Below, piece by piece: positions 54,851 through 63,691 of a stretch of DNA of 64,000 bases (position 1 is its first letter; each line of letters opens with the position of its first letter). Below the pieces are notes generated by a model. It was not told the origin of the DNA, searched no databases, and saw nothing but the letters and a program-made list of their open reading frames with translations. The translations under genes and the position numbers were made by a program. The DNA comes from a bacterium (GTDB lineage: Bacteria; Bacillota; Bacilli; Lactobacillales; Streptococcaceae): the NCBI GenBank assembly GCA_905221345.1, contig CAJNCW010000002.1, forward strand, positions 124,001 to 188,000. The letters are read 5' to 3'.

Positions 54851-55259
54851 GATGATAACCTTTCTATTTTTCATTATGTAAACTTTTAAATCCATTCTAA
54901 TAGTTACTTTAAAAGATTTGTCCCACTTCCTCTCAACTATCAATATTTCCATCTAAAATGTACTTCTCAGGGCAAATCTTTTATTTCCAAAATAAAAAAT
55001 CCCTATCTGACTGGAAACATATCCGTCTGTCAGCTAGAGACTCTTACTATTTTTAGATTTTAACTTTTCTAGCTTTAGAATACATCTAAACTTTAGGAAA
55101 GAGAACTATTCGAAAGTTCAAATACCTCAAAACTTTCTCAGCTAGACCATTCGAAGCTTAGAATACTTATAAATTTATGCATTTCTTACCATTCTAAGTT
55201 TAGAATGCATATAAACTTTAGTAAATTCATATCTTCGAAACTTCGAATAGCTACCTCCC
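54851..55259. other. Intergenic region with palindrome array
   Basis: 409 bases between the helicase stop and the DUF6261-like start. The upstream half is the 42-bp array (55041-55249). Between array and gene, CTGAC (55007-55011) and GTCAG (55029-55033) form a small stem followed on the minus strand by ATTTTTTATTTT, a weak terminator candidate. No convincing promoter for the downstream gene was located. Confidence 0.55.
55041..55249 (-). repeat. Array of five degenerate 42-bp repeats, each starting with a palindrome
   Basis: Read on the minus strand, units begin at 55249, 55207, 55165, 55124 and 55082, so the spacing is 42, 42, 41 and 42 bases. Each opens with an 18-bp dyad: TATTCGAAGTTTCGAAGA, CATTCTAAACTTAGAATG (perfect arms), TATTCTAAGCTTCGAATG, TATTTGAACTTTCGAATA, TATTCTAAAGCTAGAAAA. 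Units 1 and 4 end in AAAGTTTATATG and AAAGTTTAGATG; units 2 and 3 have degenerate forms. It could be a binding-site array or a decaying minisatellite; see findings. Confidence 0.8.
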
Positions 55260-57906
55260 CTACTCCAACCGGCTTTTAACCTTCTTCTTAGTCAAGATAC
55301 GGTCGTTTTTGTTAGAGAGAGCTTGGATACGAGCTTCGAGAAGGGTTTTCCTTCCTGCCTCTGTTCGTGTGTAGACGAGATGATAACGTCCGATAGTCGG
55401 CGTCAGAAAGTCGAGGAATTTCTGTGCTTCTTCCTTGCGCTTGTCAAAAAGACTAGGCACGACATAGTAAGGTGACTGACCTTGTCGGACTTTCTCTGTC
55501 TTCAAGAGATAGCGCTGGTTGTCCACTGGAGCAAAGAATTCTCCCACAGTCTGCGCAAACAATTCCTTATCTCTCATACTACCTCCCTTGAGATAGGCGA
55601 AAACCAAATAATTTTCCTTATCCTCCTCTACCTGAACACGAGATTGGTCATTTGTTAGATGCCCCGAATCTAGCAGAGCCTTTCGGATCTGCTCACCCAG
55701 AGATTGCAAACGTTTATAGGGACTCTTATAGCAGAGGTAGCGCCAAGATGCAAAGGCCAAAAAGAGGAGACAAGCTGCTGTAAGCCACCAAACTCCAGTC
55801 AGTCTCATTCTAAACAACAAAACCAATAAATCCACTGCTAACAGCAGCAAAGACATGCGTACCCATTTTAATGCATCAAACTGGAGCATGATTGGAATTT
55901 TCTGTTTTTGAGTCGCAACTTCAGTGACAATCTCAAATTGATCTGCCACTACGAGAGAATCGTACCATTTTTTGCGCAAACCTGCTCGATCCTTGGATAA
56001 CATCTTAATCCGTTCGTTATACTCTCTGATTTGCTTTTTCTTAAAAGGGGGCTTTGGAAAATCCAAACGATCCAAACCAGTCTCAATACTCTCCTGATTA
56101 TAGGCCAGTCCAAGAAAATGTTCCATACGGCGAGACAAGGTTTGCAGATCCTGATTGCTATCTAGCATCGGTTCTTCTCCAGAGAGAGTAATGAGCGGCT
56201 CCGGTTGAATGGCTACCAAATGCCAGATATTGCTAGTCTTTTCTGGATGTCCTTGCCAGGTACGAATGGCACGTCCACGCATCTGATTACTCAGCATAAA
56301 GCTCCCCACAAAACTTCCAAGGATTAAAGAATTGACACAAGGGGCATCCCAACCCTCTCCGAGGAGAGATTTGGTTCCAACTAGGACTTGGATCCGACCG
56401 CGTTGGAAAAGTTCCGTCACCGCCGCTACAATACCCTTAGCCGTACTAGGGAATCCCACCTGCACATAGTCCTCTTGGTCTAACTGACCAATAGACGAAA
56501 AACTAAGATGAACCTGAGGCAAGAGTTCCTTCAACTCTGTTGCCACATTGGTGGGAAGAATAACGACACTCCCTGACAAGACAGCCAAAGATACCGGTAT
56601 CTCATGCTCCTGAGCTTTCCGACGAATACTTTCAAAATAAGGAAGAACTCCCAACTGAGAAATCCCTGCCTGCCCATCGCCCAAATAGGTGGAAAAATCC
56701 TTGCGAATATAATCCGCCAAGACGAGTTGTCGCAAATCTTGTCCCATACTTTTATACTCAGTCAGAAAAATATCTGCAATACCAGACAATTTCCCCAAAG
56801 ACTGATTTAAAATCTTGTCCCTAGACTTGGACTTGACTAGAGAAACCTGTCGCTGTTCGATCAACCCCCGTGCTTTTAACTCCGATTCTAACTTTTCCCT
56901 AAATCCATTTGAATCCTCGTACCAATCTGGAGTTTGATAGAGAACGCTCTGCAACAACAGCTCGAGCCAGTAGGAGTTCACCTGAGGCAGACGTTTCGCC
57001 CCCAAAAGATTCTCTAAAGAGTCAGGAATGGTCAAGCCCTGAGAATGCATATAGATCAAAATAGCCGACAAGTACTTAGGGTCTTCTAATAGAACATCGG
57101 ATGAAATATCTCCTTTGAGTACCTTCGAACCTGATACTAGAGCTTGAAAGTCAGGATTGACCAAAAGCTGATGGATATACTCCCACTTTCTATCTTCAAA
57201 CTGCCTGAGGTGTTCCGACTCTTCAGCTGTTGGTGAACAGATATAAACAAAATCCTGATGAGGGCAGAGGGTGTCTTCCTTGACTAGTTCAGGTACCGTG
57301 ATTTCTTGGTCAATTTCCCCACACATTCGGTTATAGCGTTCCCAGAGTTCAGGTTCGCTGTCATAAGGTGGTGTCGCTGTCAGGGAGATGACTTGCAACT
57401 GTCCATACTGCTTGCGAAAGACTTCCAGACTTTTCCACCATTCATTGCGCAGGTGGTGGCATTCGTCCAAGCAAAGAGTAGCAACTTTCTGAGCTCTTAG
57501 ACTTGCAAGCAAATCAAACCCCACAAAATCCTCTGCTTCTCCATCTTCTTGTGATTGCAATTGGTTCATAGCGCTATGAAAAGCCTGATAGGTCACAATC
57601 GTTAATGCCTTCATCTCCTTTAAGTTTTGGGAAACGAGATCTGAAAGCCTCTGACCCTCCCCTAGAAAAGCAGTTTGAATCCTATCTACCCATTGTTCAC
57701 GAATGGTGACAGTCGGAACTAAGATGAGGGCTGGGTTGCCAAAACGAGCGATTAGCTCGATACCAATGGTTGTCTTTCCCAGACCCTGGTGCCGCCACTA
57801 GGTGAACATGCCCATCTGTTTGATAGTTCTGAAAACGATCTAGGACTTCCTTTTGGTACTTTCTCCATCTTCCTTTAAATTTTAAATCTAACATTTCTTT
57901 CACCAT
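55260..57906 (-). pseudogene. SF2 DEAD/DEAH-type helicase with membrane segments, frameshifted in Walker A
   Basis: Intact length would be about 881 residues. The ATG at 57906 begins MVKEMLDLKFKGRWRKYQKEVLDRF and reaches LVAAPGSGK, where one extra base (T-run 57775-57777 on the plus strand) shifts the frame to a stop at 57697. The other frame resumes with KTTIGIELIARFGNPALILVPTV and continues to 55260: LCLDECHHL (motif II), LTATPPYD (III), VLVGTKSLLGEGWDAP (V), QMRGRAIRTW (VI). Two hydrophobic helices (near MSLLLLAVDLLVLLF and WWLTAACLLFLAFASW) follow, unusual for a helicase. An ATG at 57614 could give a fragment lacking Walker A. Confidence 0.82.
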
Positions 57907-58029
57907 TATATCTCTTGACTTACTCCTTTAATTGTACCACACTTATATAAAAAGCAAGATAAGGAATCAAATTAGTCTTTATAAGAAAAATATGGTATAG
58001 TAGATCCATACTATCTATAAGGAGTTTCT

Positions 58030-58647
58030 ATGTCACAGCATAAGCAAATGAAAGCTGTTTCTCCCCTTCTACAGCAAGTCATCAATATTTCATCTATCGT
58101 CGGGGGAGTAGGCACCTTGATTTTCTGTATTTGGGCCTATCAAGCAGGAGTTTTACAATCCAAGGAAACCCTATCTGCCTTTATCCAGCAAGCTGGGGTT
58201 TGGGGGCCACCACTCTTTATCTTTTTACAGATCCTACAAACCGTCGTTCCGATCATTCCGGGAGCTTTGACCTCAGTGGCTGGGGTCTTTATTTACGGCC
58301 ACATCATCGGAACCATCTATAACTACATCGGCATCGTGATTGGCTGCGCCATTATCTTTTACCTCGTGCGTCTCTATGGAGCTGCCTTTGTCCAGTCGGT
58401 CGTCAGCAAGCGCACCTATGACAAGTACATCGGTTGGTTAGATAAGGGCAATCGCTTTGAGCGCTTCTTTATCTTTATGATGATCTGGCCAGTCAGCCCA
58501 GCTGACTTTCTCTGTATGCTGGCTGCCCTCACCAAGATGACCTTCAAACGCTATATGATTATCATCGTGTTGACCAAGCCCTTTACCCTAGTGGTTTATA
58601 CCTATGGTTTGACCTATATTATTGATTTCTTCTGGAAGATGTTTTGA
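58030..58647 (+). CDS. VTT-domain (DedA/TVP38 family) membrane protein
   Basis: 205 residues with several membrane segments. The domain signature is clear: PPLFIFLQILQTVVPIIPGALTSVAGVFIYGHIIGTIYNYIGIVIGCAIIFYLVRLYG (re-entrant loop region), then IFMMIWPVSPADFLCMLAALTKMTFKRYMII. Family members are implicated in lipid-carrier or phospholipid translocation and membrane homeostasis; the substrate is unknown here. An extended -10 (TGGTATAGT) lies upstream and AAGGAG before the ATG. A structured repeat lies downstream. Confidence 0.87.
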   Translation: MSQHKQMKAVSPLLQQVINISSIVGGVGTLIFCIWAYQAGVLQSKETLSAFIQQAGVWGPPLFIFLQILQTVVPIIPGALTSVAGVFIYGHIIGTIYNYIGIVIGCAIIFYLVRLYGAAFVQSVVSKRTYDKYIGWLDKGNRFERFFIFMMIWPVSPADFLCMLAALTKMTFKRYMIIIVLTKPFTLVVYTYGLTYIIDFFWKMF

Positions 58648-58731
58648 GAATAGAAAATAGCCTGATACTAAATATACTTTGGTATGGAAATCATGCCTAT
58701 TTTTTGATAGTGAATCGAGAACTTACCTAGC

Positions 58732-58856
58732 CTTTCCGCCGTGATAAAAACACCTGAAATCTAATGGTTTCAGGTGTTCGGAAACTTTGAGACATTGGGC
58801 TCAAAGTTTAGGTATGGAATTTCGAGGAAAGTCGCTACCGTCCGTAATCACTTAAG
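58732..58856. repeat. Interspersed structured repeat, copy 2 (RUP/MITE-like)
   Basis: About 124 bases from CTTTCCG to ACTTAA, with end repeats GTGAT / ATCAC. A perfect 11-bp hairpin (AACACCTGAAA 58749-58759, TTTCAGGTGTT 58768-58778) lies where copy 1 has a different 11-bp hairpin. After it the two copies align: CGGAA, CTTTGAGACATTGGGCTCAAAG, GGAATTTCGAGGAAAG, CCGTCCG. It lies between the VTT gene and scrK. Confidence 0.65.
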
Positions 58857-58885
58857 GGAAGGCTCAAAAAACATTGTCTTCAAAC

Positions 58886-58928
58886 AAAACATCCGCTTGG
58901 GCAACCAAACGGATGTTTTCTTTTTTTA
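58886..58928. terminator. Terminator at the end of scrK, probably bidirectional
   Basis: AAAACATCCG (58886-58895) pairs with CGGATGTTTT (58910-58919), followed by CTTTTTTT on the plus strand. It abuts the scrK stop. Confidence 0.8.
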
Positions 58929-59813
58929 TTTTGCGACACTCTTAGCAAGGACAAAGTTCCCAAGTGTAGCAGAACCATTTCCAGCAACTGCTGGAGTCAC
59001 GATGTAGTCACGCACGTCTGGTACTGGTAGGTAGCCGTTGAGAAGAGCTGTGAATTTCTCACGCACACGGTCCAGCATGTGTTGTTGGGCCATGACCCCA
59101 CCACCAAAGACGATCACGTCTGGGCGGAAAGTCACTGTAGCATTGACCGCAGCTTGAGCAATATAGTAGGCTTGAACGTCCCAGACAGAACTGTTGAGTT
59201 CGATGTTTTCACCACGAATACCTGTACGAGCTTCGAGGCTTGGACCAGCCGCAAAGCCTTCCAAACAGCCCTTGTGGAAAGGACAAACGCCGTTAAATTC
59301 TTTCTCCACATCCATTGGGTGTTTAGCCACATAGTAGTGCCCCATCTCAGGGTGACCGACACCACCGATAAACTCACCACGTTGGATAACTCCTGCACCG
59401 ATCCCTGTACCGATCGTGTAGTAAACCAAGTTTTCGATACGGCCACCAGCATTGTTACGAGCAACTACTTCACCATAGGCAGAGCTGTTTACATCGGTTG
59501 TGAAATACATGGGTACGTTGAGGGCACGACGAAGGGCACCAAGTAGGTCTACATTTGCCCAGTGAGGTTTTGGAGTCGTTGTGATAAAACCATAGGTTTT
59601 TGAGTTTTTATCGATATCAATAGGACCAAAGGAACCGATGGCAAGGCCTGCAAGATTATCGAATTTTGAAAAGAATTCGATGGTTTTATCGATAGTCTCG
59701 ATAGGAGTTGTTGTAGGAAACTGTGTCTTTTCTACAACGTTAAAATTTTCATCTCCGACAGCACAGACGAACTTTGTACCGCCCGCTTCTAAACTTCCAT
59801 ATAATTTTGTCAT
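58926..59813 (-). CDS. scrK: Fructokinase (ROK family)
   Basis: Phosphorylates the fructose released from sucrose-6-phosphate. 295 residues from MTKLYGSLEAGGTKFVCAVG; an extension to 59852 has no ribosome support. ROK motifs: EAGGTKFVCAVG (phosphate 1), GSFGPIDID, YYTIGTGIGAGVIQRGEFIGGVGHPEMGHYYV, and the zinc-binding HxCxxxC stretch in CPFHKGCLEGFAAGPS. It lies downstream of scrA on the same strand, but a terminator and an extended -10 (TGCTATAAT, complement of 59841-59849) suggest its own transcript. Confidence 0.95.
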   Translation of the reverse strand: MTKLYGSLEAGGTKFVCAVGDENFNVVEKTQFPTTTPIETIDKTIEFFSKFDNLAGLAIGSFGPIDIDKNSKTYGFITTTPKPHWANVDLLGALRRALNVPMYFTTDVNSSAYGEVVARNNAGGRIENLVYYTIGTGIGAGVIQRGEFIGGVGHPEMGHYYVAKHPMDVEKEFNGVCPFHKGCLEGFAAGPSLEARTGIRGENIELNSSVWDVQAYYIAQAAVNATVTFRPDVIVFGGGVMAQQHMLDRVREKFTALLNGYLPVPDVRDYIVTPAVAGNGSATLGNFVLAKSVAK

Positions 59814-59840
59814 GATAAACCTCTTATCTTTGTTTTCTCT

Positions 59841-59849
59841 ATTATAGCA
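59841..59849 (-). promoter_or_regulatory. Extended -10 promoter of scrK
   Basis: TG-C-TATAAT on the minus strand, about 28 bases before the scrK ATG. No good -35 at normal spacing. Confidence 0.65.
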
Positions 59850-59910
59850 CATTTTAAAGGGCTAGATTTCTCAATATTTTAGATTTTCCTCTGTAAATCT
59901 TACCATCCAA

Positions 59911-59950
59911 GTAAAAACGAACAAACATGATATTTGTTCGTTTTGTTTTT
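59911..59950. terminator. Terminator after scrA
   Basis: AAAACGAACAAA, loop, TTTGTTCGTTTT: a 12-bp stem. On the minus strand it ends TTTTTACTT; on the plus strand GTTTTT follows. Confidence 0.88.
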
Positions 59951-59971
59951 AGATTTGATTTTCGAAGAGGA

Positions 59972-61858
59972 TTAGGCTTTCACTTCGATGATAGCGTCAC
60001 CCTTGACAACAGAGCCACTTGCGACTGGTGTCACAGAAGCGTAGTCTGCTGTATTAGTCACGATAACCATTGTTGTGTCGTCAAGACCTGCAGCAGCGAT
60101 TTTGCTTGAGTCAAAAGTTCCGAGAACGTCACCAGCTTTGACCTTGTCGCCTTGAGCAACTTTTTGTTCAAAACCTTCACCGTTCATAGTCACCGTATCG
60201 ATACCAACGTGGATCAAGATTTCAGCTCCATTTGCTGTCTTCAAACCGTAAGCATGTCCTGTAGCAAAGGCGATCGATACTTCTGCATCAGCTGGTGCGT
60301 AAACCACACCTTGGCTTGGTTTTACAGCGATCCCTTGTCCCATTGCACCACTTGAAAAGACTGGGTCGTTAACATTCTCAAGAGCAACAACATCACCAAC
60401 GATAGGAGTTTGGATTGTTTCGTTTTGAGGAGCTACTGAAATGTTACCAGTTGTTTCTTCTTGGACCAAACGTTCTGTCGCAACTTCAGTAGCAACCTCT
60501 TCTTCGTCCTCGTAACCAAACATGTAAGTAAGGGCAAAACCAAGAACGAATGATACAGCTACCATAAGAAGGTATTGAAGTAATTGGCCGTTACCAACGT
60601 AAAGCATTGTACCAGGGATGATGGTGATACCATTACCAGTACCAGCAAGTCCAAGGATTGAAGCCAATCCACCACCGATAGCACCAGCGATCAATGAAAG
60701 GAAGAATGGTTTACGGAAGCGCAAGTTTACCCCGAAGATAGCAGGCTCTGTAATACCGAGGAAGGCAGAAAGAGCAGCTGGGAAAGCAAGTGTTTTTAGT
60801 TTAGGATTTTTAGTTTTGACACCAACGGCAACAGTTGCAGCCCCTTGAGCTGTCATCGCTGCAGTGATAATAGCGTTAAATGGGTTCACATGGTCAGCAG
60901 CAAGCAATTGCACTTCAAGCAAGTTGAAGATGTGGTGCACACCTGATACGACGATCAATTGGTGAACTCCACCGATGACCAAACCACCAAGACCAAATGG
61001 CAAGCCAAGGATCGCTTTTGTTCCGAAAAGGATGTAGTTTTCAACAACGTGGAAGACTGGTCCGATGACAAAGAGTCCAAGGATAGACATGACCAAAAGT
61101 GTCACGAACGGTGTCACCAAGAGATCCAAGACATCTGGAACCACTTTGCGGAGAGCTTTTTCAAACTTGGCTCCGACCACCCCGATAATGAAGGCTGGAA
61201 GAACGGAACCTTGCAAACCAACAACAGGAATGAAGCCAAAGAAGTTCATAGCTGTTACTTCACCACCTGATGCTACTGCCCAAGCGTTTGGAAGTGAACC
61301 AGAAACAAGCATCATACCGAGGACGATACCAACGGCTGGATTTCCACCGAATACGCGGAAGGTTGACCATACAACCAAACCTGGCAAGATGATGAAGGCT
61401 GTATCTGTGAGGATTTGGCTGTAAATGGTAACATCTTCTGGAAGTGTCATTCCAAGAGCATTCAAGAGACCACGAACACCCATGAAGAGACCAGTTGCTA
61501 CGATAACTGGGATGATTGGCACGAAAACGTCACCGAAAGTACGGATGGCACGTTGGAACCAGTTTCCTTGTTTAGCAGCTTCTGCTTTCATATCTTCTTT
61601 AGAAGATGTTGGCAAACCAAGCGCAACGACTTCGTCGTACATCTTGTTTACTGTACCAGTACCAAAGATAATTTGGTATTGACCTGAGTTAAAGAAAGCT
61701 CCTTGAACTTTATCCAAGTTCTCAATCACTTCCTTATTGATTTTCCCTTCATCTTTGACCATGACACGTAGACGAGTCGCACAGTGGGCTACACTGTTGA
61801 CATTTTCACGTCCGCCAAGGGCTTCGATGACCTTTTTTGCAATATCCTGATTGTTCAT
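59972..61858 (-). CDS. scrA: Sucrose-specific PTS transporter, EIIBCA
   Basis: Imports and phosphorylates sucrose to sucrose-6-phosphate. 628 residues from MNNQDIAKKVIEALGG (AAGGAG ten bases upstream). EIIB has the phosphoacceptor Cys26 in AHCATRLRV. EIIC spans about 110-460 with many membrane helices and the GITEPAIFGVNLR substrate motif. A linker rich in Glu/Val/Thr leads to EIIA (about 490-628) with EILIHVGIDTV, whose His is the phosphorylated residue. It is divergent from scrB and shares operator-like sites in the gap between them. Confidence 0.96.
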   Translation of the reverse strand: MNNQDIAKKVIEALGGRENVNSVAHCATRLRVMVKDEGKINKEVIENLDKVQGAFFNSGQYQIIFGTGTVNKMYDEVVALGLPTSSKEDMKAEAAKQGNWFQRAIRTFGDVFVPIIPVIVATGLFMGVRGLLNALGMTLPEDVTIYSQILTDTAFIILPGLVVWSTFRVFGGNPAVGIVLGMMLVSGSLPNAWAVASGGEVTAMNFFGFIPVVGLQGSVLPAFIIGVVGAKFEKALRKVVPDVLDLLVTPFVTLLVMSILGLFVIGPVFHVVENYILFGTKAILGLPFGLGGLVIGGVHQLIVVSGVHHIFNLLEVQLLAADHVNPFNAIITAAMTAQGAATVAVGVKTKNPKLKTLAFPAALSAFLGITEPAIFGVNLRFRKPFFLSLIAGAIGGGLASILGLAGTGNGITIIPGTMLYVGNGQLLQYLLMVAVSFVLGFALTYMFGYEDEEEVATEVATERLVQEETTGNISVAPQNETIQTPIVGDVVALENVNDPVFSSGAMGQGIAVKPSQGVVYAPADAEVSIAFATGHAYGLKTANGAEILIHVGIDTVTMNGEGFEQKVAQGDKVKAGDVLGTFDSSKIAAAGLDDTTMVIVTNTADYASVTPVASGSVVKGDAIIEVKA

Positions 61859-61924
61859 TTGCAAAAATCTCCTTATAAAATTTTGTTCTTATTTGAAAGC
61901 GATTTTATTCGCCCTACGACTATT

Positions 61925-61961
61925 ATTTTATCACGTTTCTAAAATATGTCAAGCGTTTTGC
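61925..61961 (-). promoter_or_regulatory. scrA promoter with ScrR/CcpA-type operator
   Basis: On the minus strand TTGACA (complement of 61947-61952), 16-base spacer, TAAAAT (complement of 61925-61930). The -35 lies within ATATGTCAAGCGTTTTGC (61944-61961), which resembles a LacI-family operator, so repressor binding would cover it. Confidence 0.72.
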
Positions 61962-62130
61962 AGAAATTTTTAAAACCTTTCTTTTTTCTCTGATTATTTT
62001 TGCTCGTTTTTGAGGGTTATTCTCTTTTTCCTCAAAAAAATATCTTTATACTTGAGGAATCAAGGCTTTTATTTACATTTTCTTTCATTTTTTCGTGAAA
62101 ATTTGCTAGATTTCCTTTACTTAATTTATG

Positions 62131-62147
62131 GCAATCGTTTGACATAT
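62131..62147 (+). promoter_or_regulatory. ScrR-type operator on the scrB side
   Basis: GCAATCGTTTGACATAT is the inverted near-copy of the scrA-side site (14 of about 17 positions agree) and includes a TTGACA hexamer reading toward scrB. It is probably a ScrR operator; the regulator gene follows scrB. Confidence 0.62.
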
Positions 62148-62184
62148 TTTTCTTTTTTTTAACATAAAAGACTTGCTTTTTTTG

Positions 62185-62198
62185 TCGAAAACGTTTAC
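62185..62198. promoter_or_regulatory. LacI/CcpA-type site close to scrB
   Basis: TCGAAAACGTTTAC is a CG-centred near-palindrome 39-52 bases before the scrB ATG. It could bind ScrR or CcpA. Confidence 0.5.
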
Positions 62199-62236
62199 TA
62201 TTAATAATAGAATAGAACTTATGGAGGAAAGATAAA

Positions 62237-63691
62237 ATGGAATGGACAACTGAGCGCCGTTATAGACGCTATGAAGACTGGTCTAATGATGAAATCAAAC
62301 AAATCAAGGAAAAGATGGCTCAATCTCCTTGGCATACTCGTTACCATGTCGAGCCTAAAATGGGCCTTCTCAATGATCCAAATGGCTTTTCTTGTTTCGA
62401 TGGCAAATGGATTCTCTTTTACCAGAACTTCCCCTTTGGTGCAGCCCATGGGTTGAAATCTTGGGTGCAGCTTGAAAGTGATGATTTAGTGCACTTTACA
62501 GAAACTGGAGTCAAAGTTTTGCCAGATACTCCATTGGATAGTCACGGTGCCTACTCTGGTTCTGCCATGCAGTTTGGCGATCAGTTGTTCCTATTCTATA
62601 CTGGAAATGTCCGTGATGAAAACTGGATCCGTCACCCCTACCAGATCGGGGCTCTTTTAGATAAGGATGGCAAGATTACAAAGATTGACAAGATCTTGAT
62701 TGACCAGCCATCAGACTCTACTGACCACTTCCGCGACCCGCAAATTTTTAACTTTAAAGGTCAATATTATGCTATCGTCGGTGGACAGGACTTGGAGAAA
62801 AAAGGCTTCGTCCGTCTCTATAAGGCTATAGATAATGACTACACCAACTGGCAAGAGGTTGGTGACCTTAACTTTGCTAACGACCGCACTGCCTACATGA
62901 TGGAATGTCCAAATCTAGTCTTTGTAGGGGAGCAACCTGTCCTTCTCTACTGCCCACAAGGATTGGATAAGGCTGTTCTAGACTATGATAATATCTATCC
63001 AAACATGTACAAAATCGGGACTTCCTTTGCCCCTGAAAATGCCAAAATGGTAGATGTGTCTCCATTGCAAAATCTAGACTATGGTTTTGAAGCCTATGCA
63101 ACGCAAGCCTTCAATGCTCCAGATGGACGTGCACTAGCAGTAAGTTGGCTTGGGTTGCCAGATGTTTCTTACCCATCTGACCGTTTTGACCACCAAGGAA
63201 CCTTCTCATTGGTCAAAGAACTCACTATCAAAGATGGCAAACTCTACCAATACCCAGTCGCAGCTATCAAGGATCTTCGTGCTTCTGAAGAAGCCTTCTC
63301 AAATCGTACTCAAACCAATAACACCTATGAACTCGAGCTCAACTTGGAGGCCAATAGCCAAAGCGAGATTGTCTTGCTCGCTGATAAAGAAGGCAAGGGA
63401 CTTTCAATCAATTTTGACCTTGTCAATGGACAGGTTACTGTTGATCGTAGTCAGGCTGGTGAACAGTATGCCCAAGAATTTGGAAACACTCGTTCTTGCC
63501 CAATCGACAAGCAAGCTACTACTGCAACTATCTTCATCGACAAGTCAGTCTTTGAAATTTTCATCAATAAAGGAGAAAAAGTATTTTCTGGTCGTGTCTT
63601 CCCACATGCGGACCAAAATGGTATCCTCATCAAATCTGGAAACCCAACTGGAACTTACTATGAATTAGATTATGGTCGCAAAACTAACTGA
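62237..63691 (+). CDS. scrB: Sucrose-6-phosphate hydrolase (GH32)
   Basis: Splits sucrose-6-phosphate into glucose-6-phosphate and fructose. 484 residues. GH32 motifs: MGLLNDPNGFSCFDGKW (nucleophile Asp in NDPNG), AYSGSAMQF, HFRDPQIF (RDP transition-state Asp) and MMECPNLVFV (acid/base Glu in ECP). The C-terminal beta-sandwich ends YYELDYGRKTN. GGAGG lies before the ATG. scrR overlaps its last 20 bases, which couples repressor synthesis to this gene. Confidence 0.96.
   Translation: MEWTTERRYRRYEDWSNDEIKQIKEKMAQSPWHTRYHVEPKMGLLNDPNGFSCFDGKWILFYQNFPFGAAHGLKSWVQLESDDLVHFTETGVKVLPDTPLDSHGAYSGSAMQFGDQLFLFYTGNVRDENWIRHPYQIGALLDKDGKITKIDKILIDQPSDSTDHFRDPQIFNFKGQYYAIVGGQDLEKKGFVRLYKAIDNDYTNWQEVGDLNFANDRTAYMMECPNLVFVGEQPVLLYCPQGLDKAVLDYDNIYPNMYKIGTSFAPENAKMVDVSPLQNLDYGFEAYATQAFNAPDGRALAVSWLGLPDVSYPSDRFDHQGTFSLVKELTIKDGKLYQYPVAAIKDLRASEEAFSNRTQTNNTYELELNLEANSQSEIVLLADKEGKGLSINFDLVNGQVTVDRSQAGEQYAQEFGNTRSCPIDKQATTATIFIDKSVFEIFINKGEKVFSGRVFPHADQNGILIKSGNPTGTYYELDYGRKTN

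Larger units (their letters stand above)
61859..62236. other. Divergent control region between scrA and scrB
   Basis: 378 AT-rich bases. They hold the scrA promoter, two inverted copies of an ATATGTCAA(A/G)CG-type operator (61944-61961 and 62131-62147), a further CG-centred LacI-type half-symmetric site TCGAAAACGTTTAC (62185-62198), and near scrA the sequence GAAAGCGATTTT (about 61897-61908). Poly-T and poly-A runs fill the middle. The exact scrB -10/-35 pair is not clear; GGAGG lies at 62222. Confidence 0.65.

Noticed and set aside
55041..55249. CRISPR array
   Set aside because: Units are degenerate, adjacent and of one 42-bp period without unique spacers, and no cas gene is nearby.
52107..57906. 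Calling the three large genes a single established defence system
   Set aside because: No known system with this gene set comes to mind, composition differs between genes, and the helicase is frameshifted; only a candidate status is justified.
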